A stretch of 64,000 bases of DNA from Nilaparvata lugens (lineage: Eukaryota > Arthropoda > Insecta > Hemiptera > Delphacidae), in contig NC_052512.1 of NCBI RefSeq assembly GCF_014356525.2, positions 62,001 to 126,000 of the forward strand. The letters run 5' to 3'. The notes beneath the pieces were generated by a model, which was not told where the DNA came from, searched no databases, and worked only from the letters and a program-made list of their open reading frames with translations. Shown here one piece after another: positions 45,832 to 58,682 of this stretch; within the stretch, counting starts at the first letter, position 1; every line of letters begins with the position of its first letter. A program made the position numbers and the translations under genes.

Positions 45832-48360
45832 ATGGACATTTTTGAAAATTTAGATGAATTCGATGAAGTTGAGACATTATGTTTGAATAACTCTAATGAT
45901 TATTAAAATATTATTTCTTATCAACCCAGTGTAAATTTTGATATAATTCATAGTAATATCAGATTCATTGGGAAGAATTTAGACGAGTTCTGTTTAGAAT
46001 TTGCTAATGTATTGCCATTTATAGACATGATTGTATTATCTGAGACGGGTCACCAAGGTGTTAGGCCCATAGGGTGTGATATACCTGGTTTTAATCAGTA
46101 CTATTCAATGAATCACACAATAGAAATGGGGGTGTAGTAGTTTACTTGAAAAAAGATTATGATCATGTTCATGTGCGGGAATGCACAATAGTTGGGGCTA
46201 GTTGTCTCGTGATAGAGCTGAAAATTTTTGAGGAGGAGTGGGTTATTGTTTGTGCTTACAGATCACCTAATGATAATTGCCAGGACTTTGTTAACTCTTT
46301 AGCTGAGCTGCTTTCGAATTTAAATTTAGGAAAAAATATTATATTTGTAGGAGATATAAATATTGATATCTTGAATAATAGAAATAACATCCACACTGAA
46401 TCTTATTTGAATTTATTGAACGAAAATGGGCTTATATCTTATGTGAATTGTTTTACAAGGGTTCCATTTCAGGGAACACCTTCGTGTTTAGATCATTATT
46501 CGGTAATGTTCACACTAATAAGCACATTGAACCCATGGTATTGAAGACTTGTATTACTGATCACTATGTTACTTCTCTTAGGGTTCGTTGTGAAATAGAC
46601 TTGACTAACAATGCTGCTCAGTTGCCACTTGTTGCCACCAGGCTCGATTATGATAGGCTTTTGTCTCTTATCCAGTCTGAGGGCTGGCAGTCTGTATTTT
46701 CTAGTAGGGATGTTAATGTTTCAACAGATAACTTTGTAGCAACTCTACAAAGCTATATTGAAAAATCCACTATAAATGTAGCCAAATCTAGTTCGAGGTT
46801 TAAAAAAATCAAGCCATGGATTACTCAAGGTTTAGTATTTTCTATTAGAAGAAAGCAAGCTCTATTCAACAAATGTAAAAAGGAACCATTCAATTCAAAT
46901 CTGAGAAATTATTTTAGAAGTTATCGGAATAGATTGACAGTCCTTATTAGAGAAGCTAAACGATTGTATTATAGCAGAAAAATTGAGGAGGCTGGAAATG
47001 ATGTAAAACGGACTTGGAATGTAGTTAGGGAGGTAGCTGGTTGAATAATAAGGAAGGAGTGTTTGGAAGAAAATGAAATTGATGGTAATGTCTATAGTGC
47101 TAGGGATAATCCCAATATATGTGCTAATGCTTTTAACGATTTTTTCATCTCTATAGGAGAGAAAATGGTACAAAATATTCCTAGTGAGCCTGGTGATGAT
47201 TTGCAACCAGACAAACCCCACAATCCGCAAGATTATTTTACTTTTCAATATGTATCAGAGACTGAGGTTGTGGAGGCGATCGAGAGTCTTAGAGGTGCAT
47301 CTGGGCCTGGTCATGATGGCATTACTGTATCTGTTTTAAAATCTGTTAAAGGTATTGTTGCCTCTCCACTCAAACACATTATTAATGTAAGTTTTGAACA
47401 AGGTATTTTTCCAGATTCTTCTAAAACAACTGTAGTAAAACCAATATTCAAATCACCAGACAAAAGGAAAATTACTAACTATAGACCTATAAGTTTACTT
47501 TCGAATTTGGCTAAAATAATTGAAAAATGTGTAAAGAGACAGCTACATAAATTTTTGGAAGTGAATAATATTCTGTCAAAAAATCAATTTGGTTTTAGAG
47601 AGGGGATGGGAACACAGGAAGCAATTGCTGCTTTTGTTCAAGAGACAATCTTAACTTGGATGTAGGTAGGAGACAAATAGCTATTTTTCTTGATCTTGCA
47701 AAAGCCTTTGATACAGTTTGCCATGATCGTCTACCTGATTGTCTCCGTAGCCTTGGTCTTGAGGATGTGGCACTGGGATGGTTTTGCAGTTATTTAAAGA
47801 ATAGGCAACAATGTGTTAGAGTCAATAACACTGTTAGTGAATATAAATCTGTTAAAATGGGAATCCCGCAGGGAACAGTGATTGGACCTTGCCTCTTCCT
47901 GATCTATATAAATGACTTTTGTAACCTTAATTTAATCAATGGGAAAATATTGTCATTTGCAGACGATGCAGTTTTAATTTTTCATGAAGAAAACTGGGCT
48001 AGCACATATGACTCAGGTGCTAGGGGACTGGGAGAAGTAAAAAAATGGCTTGATAGAAGAAAACTGACTCTGAATTTGTCCAAAACAAAATACATCTCTT
48101 TTTCCTTGAATATACAGAATCAGCCAGTTAATATGTCACTTGTTTTGCATTCTCCAAATTGTCTTAGTCATGTAGATTTAGGGTGTTCAGTTAATTGTAA
48201 TAAAATAGAGAAGGTTAGCAGTATCAGATATCTTGGAGTAATGGTTGATCAGCATTTAAAGTGGGATGTACATTTGTCGCAGCTTACTACACGATCTAGA
48301 AAACTTATTTATTTATTTGTGAAATTACGTTCTGTTTTGCCTATGAAAGTCATGAATTGA
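45832..48360 (+). pseudogene. LINE ORF2 remnant: endonuclease and reverse transcriptase
   Basis: Starts at ATG 45832 (MDIFENLDEFDEVETL) but has an in-frame TAA at 45904 and a frameshift near 46125. Endonuclease blocks are HSNIRFIGKN, SETG (where SETW is usual), NGGVVVYLKK, YRSPND, GDINIDIL and, in another frame after 46490, TDHYV. The RT has NYRPISLLSN and NQFGFREGMG, then shifts near 47655 to FLDLAKAFDTV, GIPQGTVIGP and the catalytic FADD (47956-47967). The YLGVMVDQHLKWDVH thumb block is followed by a stop at 48358. The C-terminal domain is missing. Inactive. Confidence 0.88.
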
Positions 48361-48779
48361 TTGACTGCTCAGAAATACGTCTCCAACTTTTCAGTTTTAT
48401 CAAGCATTTGCAAAGGATTTTTCCTACTAAACACTACTTTTCCAATACATTAGGTGGTGAACTTCAGGATAGATGTTGAGACAGTGAGTAAAATCTGAAA
48501 CTTGAACTTTTAAAATTGAAATGGATTTCTAACCTCATAGTTCAACAGTGAAAAAGGCATGTTTCATTGCATTCAATTTGGATTTAATGGACTTTGAACA
48601 CCCTGTTTCAAACGTAACAAAATAAAATTACCCTTGTAAACGGAACTGACACTACATCCAAAGATCCAACTCGTGAATAGTGATTACAATAAGGAACACT
48701 CTGTATCGTTGTTGTATCCCGTTTCAATTCAAGCTGAAACCGTTGCATGATTGTTACCATCGACTACACTCTGTAATAA
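48361..48779 (+). other. Short unassigned spacer
   Basis: Between two LINEs; no frame or repeat recognised. Confidence 0.4.
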
Positions 48780-49260
48780 AAGTTGGTGGTGAACTTATCG
48801 GCTGCACTGATTAACGATACTGTACTCGATTGAAGCCGATTACCGCTCTTTGAGTCTTCCTTTGGGCAGAGCTCACCCTCACTACTATCTCTCGCATCGA
48901 GGATAGCCTGCTGCTGGATCCACGTGGATTTCTTATCTGCTTCTACTACGGTACCGGACTCTTTCTCTTTCTCTTGTCAGCTGCTCCTGTTTCTCGTGCG
49001 GCTGGCTTGTCTAATCTAATTCTGTGTGTGACAGTTGCAGTTGTGAGAGTGACTGACAGTTATCATCGCTAATCTCAAAAATAAAAAGATAATAAACTGA
49101 GTGGACTCAATGAATGGAATCTTATCACTTTTCCTTAACAATTAAAACTGTATTTCTCTTTGATTTCCAACTTGAATGTATTTCTTTCATTTCTCATGCT
49201 TAAGAATATTGTTGTTTTATTCCTATAACTCATACAGTGTGACTAGAGAGAAATTATAAG

Positions 49261-50765
49261 ATGTCTTTTTCTCTTTATAAAACAACTAGAAATAACGATG
49301 CTATTTATTATGATAAGAATTGTTATAGAAAGAGTCATTCCTTGTCCTCGGGCGATATTGTTTGGAGATGTGTCCATAAAGGCTGCTCTAGTACCATCAC
49401 TACTGACAAGTCATTAAAAAATTTTAAATCATCTGCAAACAGTCATGTCAAACATGCTACACAAACTCCCCCACAACTTTGTAAAAATTCTTTATCAAAA
49501 TCAGTAACAATTGACACTGCTGAAAAAACGACTAATAGAGTTATTACATGTAGGATGTCACGTTTGTCTGTAGATTCAAGTTTAAAAAATATAAGAAAGG
49601 CACTCTCTTTGATGTAAGTAGTCAGACTGACCCCCTTTTTCTACAGGACAAGGATGTTCTCATTGAACGTATTAATGAACTTCTTGGTTATCAGGATGCA
49701 CTTATAGCAGAAATTCAATCTCTTAAACATCCTGAATGTGTGCCATCACATTCACCTACTACTCAATGTGTTGCCATACAGACCGAAAGTTTGTCAACTG
49801 ATTCTGATGATCAGCACTATGCTATTGCAAACAGTAATTTTATCTCACTCAATAAAACCAAGGATAAATTGTATAAGGAAATTATAAACTTGGAGCATGA
49901 TATAGCTGAAAATAGAAGTATAATTAGTTCATTGGAATTGGAAAGGGAAAATCTTGCTAATATAATATCAAAAGTAAGCCAAGAAGTTGAATTAGTAGGA
50001 AAATTAGTAGTGAGTGAGGACTGCAGTGAGTCATTGGGTCAAACAAGTGAATCTAAAATAAGGAATATTATAGAACATGTAAGGGGGAAAATTATTATAT
50101 TCTCTGATAGTCAAGGTCGTGATCTGGCATCCTATCTACAAAATAGAATACCACATTCATATAGTGTCTCAAGCTTTGTATACCCTGGTGCTGGTATGTG
50201 TCAAATATTAGATAGAATTTTTAATTGTAAAGAGGTACAGCTTATGAATAAAGAAGATTATTTAATTATATTAGGTGGTACAAATGACATAAATGACTCA
50301 GCTAATGAAAAGGACACTATTATATTCAGATTGGCAGTTGAGAGTTTACTGCGTCAGACAAGACATACTAACGTGATAATAGGGACTGTGCCTTACAGAT
50401 ATGATATGCCGGCTGCCTCACCCATAAATTGCATGATAAAGGTGATTAATGGTCTCCTGAAAAAAATTGTCTCCGGATTTGTTACCTTGTTGAACACATG
50501 GGATCTCACTGCAAAAGAACACACAAGTCATGGTTTACACATCAATAAAAAAGGGAAAATTAAAATAGCTAGGAGGCTTGATGCTATTATTAGGGATTCC
50601 CTGGATAGGAAAAAAGCCACTTCTAGTAGTAATCTTTATGAGTCCATGATTATTGAGCTCACAACTGGGCCATGTTTGGAGGGCAGTACTTCGTTGATTG
50701 GGGGAGAGGTTGATGCTGTAGTACCGGCTACAGGCGAACCAGATGTAGCATTAAATTTAAACTAA
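49261..50765 (+). pseudogene. LINE ORF1: FLYWCH zinc finger, coiled coil, SGNH esterase-like domain
   Basis: ATG 49261. The N-terminal ~70 residues are FLYWCH-like (DIVWRCVHKGCSSTITTDKS, then H-x4-H). A frameshift at about 49600 leads to a frame that continues as a coiled coil (DKDVLIERINELL, then KLYKEIINLEHDIAENR). The SGNH domain follows, with IIIFSDSQGRDL (nucleophile Ser 50109-50111), LGGTNDIND (about 50271-50297) and HTSHGLHINKKGK (about 50520). This domain is better preserved than in the first element, with the canonical G-x-N-D block. The acidic tail ends at TAA 50763. One frameshift separates it from a full ORF. Confidence 0.82.
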
Positions 50766-50878
50766 TAGCTCCAGACAATGAAGTTGAACAAAGCTTCAGC
50801 CTACATGCAGAGGTAACTGGCTCTCTAATACCTATAATTTCGAACTCCATTAGAAAACCTAAACCTCCCAGAAGTATA

Positions 50879-53768
50879 ATGATTGCTCATTCAAACCTCA
50901 TTGATATACCTATAACAGCCATGGACAAGCACAGAAGGGGATCAATTGAACATCATGAAACTTATACAGGTAGGAACGTAAAATTGTGCTCCATTAATGT
51001 CCAATGCATGCGGAATAAAATTAGTGAGCTTGAGTTACTTTGTGAGCTGCATGACATCGACGTTTTGTGCATCTGTGAACACTGGCTTGTTGAAGATGAG
51101 ATTGAATACTACAGCAATTTGGCTGGTCTCAGGAAGGTAGCTCATTTCTCTAGGCAGACTTCAAGTGGTGGTGTAGCTGTTTTTGTGCGAGAGAGTATGG
51201 CATGGTCGGCAAACGCCCTAGACCTCAAAGAGTTCTGTATTGAGATGCATGCTGAGTTTGCTGGGATACATATTCCGGAGTTGTCACTTGTTGTGGTAAG
51301 CATGTATCGCTCTCCTAATGGAAATGTTGAATGTTTTTTGCAGCAGCTTGAATTATGTGTTGGATGTCTCAGTAATATTGGTTTGTTTGTAATAATTGGA
51401 ACTGATCACAATATTGATTTGCTTGGCACGTCGGCAGCATCCTCAGGTTTTTTGAATTTGTTAAGAAGTCTGAATTTGTATAGTGCAGTAATGCAACCTA
51501 CAAGAGGTAATGCTTCCCTTGATAATTTTTTCACAAATTTGGACCATTGGAGCTATGTTGCTGAGGTTAGTGTTGATCAGATTGCAGATCATAACACATT
51601 CTCATGGAAGCCACTTTTATGGCAGATGTTGTTGGAAGTTGTAATGGTTCCAGTAGAAACGTTTCTTACAGAGTGTTCAATGATGGTATTGTCAGACTTT
51701 TCTGTAATTATTTGGGAGTTTGGGTTGACTCTTGGTTGGAATCTGTTATTGATATGCAGGCGGTTGGTGGTTTTCAATGTTTCTTTCATGCTCTCATGGA
51801 TGGTTTCAAGTTTTTCTTTCCACTAAGAATGAGGTCGCTAAGTTCTAAAAGATTCACAACTATGAAGGGAAATTCTGTACCACAAGTAAAAGACTGGTTC
51901 ACTCCTGAACTAGCCCGAATGAGAGATATGGTATCCATGACAAATGATTTAGCTAGAATCAGGCCTCACCTGGTTGAACTAGCAACTGGGCTCAAGAAGG
52001 ATTACCGTTATAGATTGCGAGAGGCTAAGAAAAACGCCAATGCAAAATTCATTGCAGAGGCTCAAAATTCATGTAGGGCTGCCTGGAGTCTTATAAATTC
52101 ACATAAGCCTAAATCAGAAGAAGGTGATCTAAGTTTCACAACTGCCAGTGAATTTAATCAGTTCTATGTCACATCTGTGGAGAGTATTGTGAATAATATT
52201 CCAAATAATATTGCAACCGATCTTCCCAATGCTCTTCAGGGTATTCCAGTTGTAGAAGGAAACTTTGAATGGAACCATGTGACACCTGCTGATGTTGTAA
52301 GCATAGTAAATGATTTTAGTGTATCAAAGGCAAAAGATATTTATGGAATGAGTGTGGCTTTTCTGAGGCAGATTATTTGTTTCTTGAGTCCAATACTTGC
52401 ATGCCTTATCAATAAGTGTATCGATGAGGGTGTTTTCCCTGATGAGCTCAAGATATCAAGAGCAGTTCCAATTCACAAGAAGGGTGCTCTGGACAGTGTA
52501 AGCAACTATAGATTCATATCTTTGATCCCGGTGATTGCAAAAATTTTTGAGACGGTATTGTTTATTCAGCTGTACAACTATTTTGAGAATAATGGTCTGC
52601 TGGTTCCTGTTCAGTTTGGTTTCAGGAGAGGAAGATCGACTGTCTCTGCTGTGCAGACTCTCATTCAATCAGTCCTGGAGGCATTTGAGAATGGAAGATC
52701 TTCATCGCTTTTGCTCTGTGATTTATCACGTGCCTTCGACTGTGTCTCGCACAATATTCTATTGGGAAAGCTGGAGAAGTATGGCCTTGGAGTCGGTGCT
52801 GTCAGACTGATGAAATCATACCTGAGTGATAGGTTGCAGGTTGTGGACTGGAATGGTGAACTATCAAGTCCTGCACCCTTGAAACATGGAGTCCCACAGG
52901 GATCAGTTTTGGGACCTTTGCTCTTTCTCATCTCAATAAATGATATATATTATTCAGTAGATGGTGGTGTTCTGTTATTCGCAGATGACACATCACTATT
53001 TGCGGATCATAAGAGCGTAGATTCTGCCAGGCTTGCTGTGAGGGAGCTGTATCATAGTGCGTCTCAATGGTTTGATCTAAATAAGCTGGCTCTTAACAGT
53101 GACAAGACTCAGGAGCTATCATTCAGCCTCAATTCTGGGATTGCCACGGGTACTGTGAAGCTCTTGGGGTTTTCCCTGGATAGTAGGTTGACCTGGGAGG
53201 CTCACATCAGCCAGCTCTGCAAAAGGCTAAGTAGGGTCATTTTTCTGCTTAGAAGGCTTGTATCATGTGTGCCTGACGGTTTTGTGCGCCAAGCTTACTT
53301 TGCTTTTTTCCAGAGCCATATTGCATATGGTACAAGGCTGTGGGGGCACGCTGCGAGTGTGAATAGGGTGCTATTAATGCAAAAAAGAGCCATTAGAATT
53401 GTGATGAGAGCTGGTTGGATTGATCACTGCAAACCATTGTTTGTACATTTACGAGTGATGACAGTTTACGGCCTGTACATATACGAGTGCTTGGTTTCGG
53501 TTAGAGAGAATATTCATTTGTACACCAGGGCCAATCAGATCCACAGTCACGCTACACGGGGAAATGGAAACCTGGTCCTGCCCGGGTGAGATTGGAAAGA
53601 TCCAGGAAAAGTTTTCCCATATCTGGCATCAGATTTTTCAATAGGCTACCTGATGAAGTAAGAGAGCTGCCTCTGGTGAGCTTTAAGAAGCGGGTCAAGT
53701 CATGGCTGGTCGCCAACCCGTTCTATTCCATTCATGAGTTTGACGAGTCTGACCCAAGCACTATGTAA
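50879..53768 (+). pseudogene. LINE ORF2: APE-type endonuclease and reverse transcriptase
   Basis: The endonuclease half (50879-51600) has SINVQCMRNK, CEHWL, SGGVAVFVRE, YRSPNG, GTDHNIDL (diverged from GDFNID) and ADHNTF. A frameshift near 51605 then gives a 661-codon RT frame to 53589. That frame has NYRFISLIPV (Phe where Pro is usual), CDLSRAFDCV, GVPQGSVLGP, the catalytic FADD (52978-52989) and LLGFSLDSRLTWEAH. A second frameshift near 53585 separates the C-terminal part (53586-53768) with FFNRLPDEVRELP and KSWLVANPF. Two frameshifts, otherwise long and fairly intact; probably a recent copy. Confidence 0.9.
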
Positions 53769-54149
53769 ATTGACTGTGTAAAGCACTAAGTAAATTGCCG
53801 ACTGTGATAATAGAGTTTCTATGGTTTTAGTTTGTTCACGATTTATTGTAAAAGTAGGTATAGATTAAAATTAGAATAGGCTGTATAGACTGTGATAGAA
53901 TTGAAGTTTAGTAATTGTTTATTGATATTTCTGTATTATTATTTATTATTTTCTTGTGAGAAACCGAATAGCTTTGAAGCCTGCTCTTGCACTGCATGTT
54001 GTGTATTATGTTTATTTGTATTTCCTATTGATTCATTTTGTTGTTATATTTCTAAATTGTGAATTATTGTAATGCTTTTTCAAGGAATAAATAAATAAAT
54101 AAAATAGACGAATTCTATTATTTATTTGTGTATTATAATTATATGAGCT

Positions 54150-54620
54150 AAACGATAATTTGGAACAACTTAAAATCAGGAATTTCGCCCTATTTAAAAG
54201 CTTTAAAGTTGGACACATTGACACCACCCAATCAGCGTATTGATTACGTCACAGAATCTGACCAATCCCGAATTAATATGTAAATTTGGCAAGATAAATT
54301 CGAAGAAGAAACGCAAGTGAAAATTAGAAGAGGAAGACTCGAGGCCATTTTGCAAGAATCATCGGTAGGATGCAGACCTAGTCCACATATTTAATTGTTC
54401 AAAAGCTTTAATTTCTGTTTAATGTAATTCAATCTTTGTCTTTCTGTTTTAAAAAAAGTTGTTCCAATATTCCTATAACAATTGTGATATTAAGACTTTC
54501 AATTTCATTTAAATAAACCCCGAAATTATATTAGTGAAGTCTGTTCAACGTTTTTCGCCACGCGGAAGGATCCAGCCGGAACGATATATTCTACGGCCGA
54601 ATATATTTCGAAAACCAAAA
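54150..54620 (+). other. Possible solo-LTR-like or promoter-like segment
   Basis: Contains two CCAAT words (CACCCAATCAGCG and GACCAATCCCG) around an ATTACGTCAC motif, and further on AAATAAACCCC and a GC-rich stretch. GGAACAACTT at about 54161 is mirrored by AAGTTGTTCC at about 54459. The layout recalls an LTR or a host promoter, but I find no TG...CA borders or target duplication. Confidence 0.2.
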
Positions 54621-55599
54621 ACGGAAACAAAAGTCTACATAAGTTATTCGAATATATAAAAGGGGATCCCCATAAATCTACGAAAATTGCACAGCGTAAA
54701 AATTCGTCCATTTGAGAAAAGTCATGACTATAGTTTTAAGGGTACAAAGGTTATCATAATTGATTTTTATAGTATTAAATAAATTTACTTAATTCCGGTC
54801 CGATTTCCGAGGCTATTTGTGAGTTTGTCAGTGATTTGATTGATCCCCTGGCCGCGTTACGAGCGCTGCGCAGGTTAAGTCCAAAGGTGGGAGCGCAAGG
54901 TGAGTCGGAACAGGTTAAAGCCTAATCCTTGTTTGTAAGAAGAAGAAGAAGAAATGAATTCAAATATCCACGCTGTACTTAGCCAAAAGGTCTATTTTCC
55001 TTAGGCGAAACCACACCCTGATAATAATTTTAATTATTAATTTATTCTATTTTCTGAATCATAATTTTGTATTAACTTATTTTTTGCCTATTTAACTAGT
55101 GCAGTTTATGACCCTTTCCAAGGGCTAGTATCTATTTCATTTTGTTCAATCAAAGAGTACTGAATTTTTACATAATATCCATAATTTAAAGATTCAGATC
55201 CGCTATCAACCAATATTCATTCTATATCGATTAAAAATCATAATTCGTAAAATCTGTTCATTATTTTATTCAATATTTGCTGTAAAAGTATATCTTTCAG
55301 AATATATCCATATTACCGTTTCATTAAACTGGGTTTACTTCATTACACCTCCAAGTTCGTTCTTCCTCGACTGACACATATTGATCGTGCAGGACACATC
55401 CCGTTTTGCAATAGTCAGACATTATCGACTATAGTATCTATTATTAGACTATTATTCCTTCTGGTGGTAAATGGTGGTCGATTTTCTTATCAAGTAATAA
55501 CTCTTTTTATTGGGAATATCCCGCAGAATCAAATAATAAATCGACTTCCACTAGCCTACCACACCGAGGTGAAGTGATTCCTGCATTATCAACCGATAA
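54621..55599 (+). other. Unassigned AT-rich DNA
   Basis: No gene seen. A (GAA)n-like patch is at 54940-54955. From about 55000 the plus strand is poor in G. Confidence 0.4.
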
Positions 55600-56412
55600 A
55601 CGTCGCAAGGAGAGCTAATAGATCGTATAGACAACGTTAGAATTAAACTCGGTACTCGAAATATTTACTATTTTGGTTCAGCATTTTGCCTTCTTACAAC
55701 CTATAGTACTTATCAGAGACCTGGTTCGCATGGATTTGCCATTCTGTCTGTTGTTTCATGCGGTCTAATATCTTTCCCAACCACGGCACAATTATTATTG
55801 GATTCTAAATATATTAGTCATCATTTGGAGAAAAAGTTCACTCCAAAATTACTATCTCCGTCTGATCCTAGTGACAGCATAATTTATAATCAGCAGATTC
55901 AAGTTGAACTGCATTTTATTATTAAATTGGATTTAATTCCATCTCACTATGATATAACCACCTACAGTGTTAAGTCAGAAATTCAGATCCCTTACTTCGG
56001 CTACTTTTGTAGACCGCCAAACCCTCTATTGAGCAAATTAATTTTTTCAATCTGTTCCATCCATACACCAGTCATTCTACTTGAATACCCTGAATTAAAT
56101 AATACCGATAGTCCGGTTAAACAAAGGCTGGTCAACCTAACCTACAACTACATACCGTTAAATCATAACCTCAAATACTGTAATTGTTCAATTATTTTAT
56201 TTAATGCAACCATTTTAATTATTAACTCCCTTTCTACTGTACATCCACCCCCCTCCACGGAGCAAAATAGGCTGCAATATTCGCCAACACAAGGTAAGAC
56301 CTACTATACGAAGAAATCGTACTCATGGTTGAACGATTATAATCTTAGTTTATTGTCTTATAATTCAAATCATATATTTCCGTGTCCCCCCCCCCTTGGA
56401 GTAAGATTATGA
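55600..56412 (+). other. Orphan open frame of 270 codons without ATG start
   Basis: Open from after the TAA at 55597 to the TGA at 56410-56412. No ATG lies in a plausible early place. The product is rich in Ser, Leu, Ile, Tyr, Pro and Asn, with segments such as GSHGFAILSVVSCGLISF (possible membrane stretch) and YNYIPLNHNLKYCNCS. No domain recognised. The plus strand here is G-poor, which lowers TAG and TGA frequency and partly explains the length. It could be an exon, a decayed transposon ORF or chance. Confidence 0.3.
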
Positions 56413-56702
56413 CACATGTCCTCCCCATGGAGCGGATCTGTGACAATACTAATAACCAGTATGGAATTTCATTGTGTGCAATTCATATTCTTGATTTGCT
56501 GAAGAATGTTAGTTGATTCAATCAGAATAGTTTTAGTTATGTACGAAACATGAGAACATAATGTCAATCAACTTGAAAGAACTCACTCTCCACTCACAGA
56601 CTCAAGTCTTTGTGGAGAGTATCCACTTTTGAATGTGTAAATGAATTTTATAAATTTGTATCATGTTTTTGTGAATGAAACGCTATTTGATTTGATTTGA
56701 AC
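56413..56702 (+). mobile_element. Possible LINE 3' tail, (ATTTG)n
   Basis: About 280 bp without frames, ending in GCTATTTGATTTGATTTGAA at about 56681. It resembles the short-repeat tails of LINE copies such as 24168-24196. No RT sequence upstream. Confidence 0.3.
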
Positions 56703-56884
56703 TGCATTCTGAGAGATAGACCAGTTGTGATGATATTGGAGATCAATACAAGCACGGCTTATATTGGAGTCAATACAAATTTCGAATCAAAGCCAAAATC
56801 TTAATTCGTATTAATAGCCACAGAGGTGGGCAGAAAAGGCCAAGTGAGAACATTACAAAAGTGTAAGGACCGTCGAAAAGTACA

Positions 56885-57084
56885 CCTACGCTAATCCTCG
56901 AAAAGCAACCCAAGCCATGGGATGTTTTGTAAACCATTGCTAGGCTTCTCTAGACATCTGTATAATACATGCAATGAATAATACACTTGTCAGCTGATTG
57001 ATTATGAATAATTCTATAGCAATGGTTTACAAAACATCCCACGGCGTGGGTTGCTTTTCGTGGATTAGCGTGGGTCTACTTTGC
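56885..57084 (+). mobile_element. Foldback element, AAGCAACCCAAGCC
   Basis: The left arm (ACCTACGCTAATCCTCGAAA, AGCAACCCAAGCCATGGGAT, GTTTTGTAAACCATTGCTA) is mirrored by the right arm (AGCAATGGTTTACAAAACAT, CCCACGGCGTGGGTTGCTTT, TCGTGGATTAGCGTGGGT). Arms of about 58-65 bp and a loop of about 75 bp. Confidence 0.8.
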
Positions 57085-57790
57085 GGCGGGCCTCAACCCC
57101 TTTTGCATGTGAATTCAACCAGAAAAAACATTGATATTTTCGATTCTTGTGCAATTGAAAGTCCACTTGGTGATTCTCTTCAAACATTAAATCAGACAGG
57201 TGTAGAAGAAAATATATTGTACCTATTCAACTAATAACAGTATCAGCTGACAGCTTGGAATGAATCATAGGACTCACCCAGCAACCAACAAATCTTCCGA
57301 CAAACAACCGATTCTAAACAAAACTGAGTCTATCGAGAAGAAAGCGCATTAAAAGTTTGTCTGTATCTGTTGGGCAAAAGCGGATTATTCGTTGAAACAA
57401 GGTTCCCTGAATTAGCCTACGAAAAAGTACAAATTGAATAGTAATCTCTTCCAGAGAAATTAACTGGCAGTACTTCCCATTTATAACACCAAATATCAGC
57501 ATTCAACACATGCTGACAGTTTGAAAATAATCTGACTTCAGTTTAGCGTCGCCATTTTGAATGAGAGACGCGTTTCAAGCCTCCGACGACGATTTTCTCC
57601 GCGATTCTGTAAGCCGGTTGTTCGGATGCCTTTGTGGGTGAGCGAGATGGAGTGAGATGAGAGAGGAGATTGTATGGTATGGGAGAGAAATAGAGGAAAG
57701 ATCTAAGGAAGCAATTTTGAAATCGGGCTAGAGGGATCAGAGTTTTAGAATTATAGCCATCCTGATCCGGCATTCAAATCTAATCCATTG
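57085..57790 (+). other. Unassigned DNA
   Basis: No gene recognised on either strand. Confidence 0.4.
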
Positions 57791-57915
57791 CTTTATTGCA
57801 CACAAGGGTAGATTACGATTTTTTAAGGCATAAGCCTGTTGTGCCTCCTCGCATGAGTTTGATAATATTGTACATGACTGAATAAATAAATAGATGAATA
57901 AATAGGTAAATAAGA
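57791..57915 (+). mobile_element. Possible LINE 3' end with (AATA)n tail
   Basis: The stretch AAGCCTGTTGTGCCTCCTCG is followed by AATAAATAAATAGATGAATA. The tail is like that of the LINE at 54084-54106. Too short to classify. Confidence 0.3.
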
Positions 57916-58278
57916 GGACAAGAATGAAGGAAACAGTTGCTTTTTGTAGCTACACGTAAACAATGATTATTGATTCAAGAAGTTACTATAAAAAATAATC
58001 ATACAGAGTGAGATCGCATGATATTTTTTATCAATCAATTATTTATTCTATTCAATTCAACACAATGTACACAAACTCAATCAAAATGAAAAACAGCACA
58101 ATCAAAAATACAAATCTTTACTATAATAGAGGAAAGAACTGGCTTATACACGTACGGGATATGAAAATTAAGTTTGACGCATCATCACGTCTGAACTACT
58201 GGACTGATCAATTTGAAATTTTGCATATCCTAAAAAATAAATAATTCAATATTCTAAAAAATAAATAATCAAAAAATT

Positions 58279-58557
58279 GAGCGAGCAATTTATGTATATA
58301 TCTGGTTATTCATATGGTTATATATTTATGTCCAACTGATGGCCAACTTATGAGCCAACTTATGGCTCTAACGATTTTCACGAAATTTGGAACATAGTAG
58401 GTCTATGATATACAAATTCGATTGCACAAGGTCTCATCCCTGAGAAAACTCGCTAAAAGACCTTAAAACAATAATAATTATTCATCCTAGGAAATACAGA
58501 TGATAATTTCGTCGTCTGTCGAATTAAATAACAAGGGAAGCTCGATGCCCCGATATT
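58279..58557 (-). mobile_element. Family B internal-deletion derivative
   Basis: Has the family end (TGAGCGAGCAATTTATGTAT) and the start (AGGGAAGCTCGATGCCCCGA) but only about 280 bp. The body from about 58520 is missing, so it is a deletion derivative. Confidence 0.75.
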
Positions 58558-58682
58558 GAATTCTTAATTGAACAAGGATTGTTATGGGCCTATTTTTAAT
58601 ACTTCAAGATTTTATTACATCAAGTTTTCAGTTTGTCAAGTTTTGAAGTGGTTCCTTGCGGAGCACGTCTTACTTGCTAGTT

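Larger units (their letters stand above)
43786..48360 (+). mobile_element. LINE with PHD-finger ORF1, 3'-truncated
   Basis: ORF1 (43786-44627) and ORF2 (45832-48360) remnants in the right order and orientation. The 1.2 kb between them is much more than usual and probably holds an insertion or unrelated DNA. ORF2 stops before its C-terminal part, and no tail is seen. The pattern fits the CR1/Jockey group. Confidence 0.8.
48780..54106 (+). mobile_element. Second FLYWCH-SGNH LINE, near full length
   Basis: Same architecture as 2830-8869: GC-richer 5' UTR, ORF1 (49261-50765), ORF2 (50879-53768), 3' UTR, and an (AATA)n tail at 54084-54106 instead of poly-A. Nucleotide similarity to the first element is low, so these are two families. 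The 5' end position is estimated. Frameshifts in both ORFs. Confidence 0.85.
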
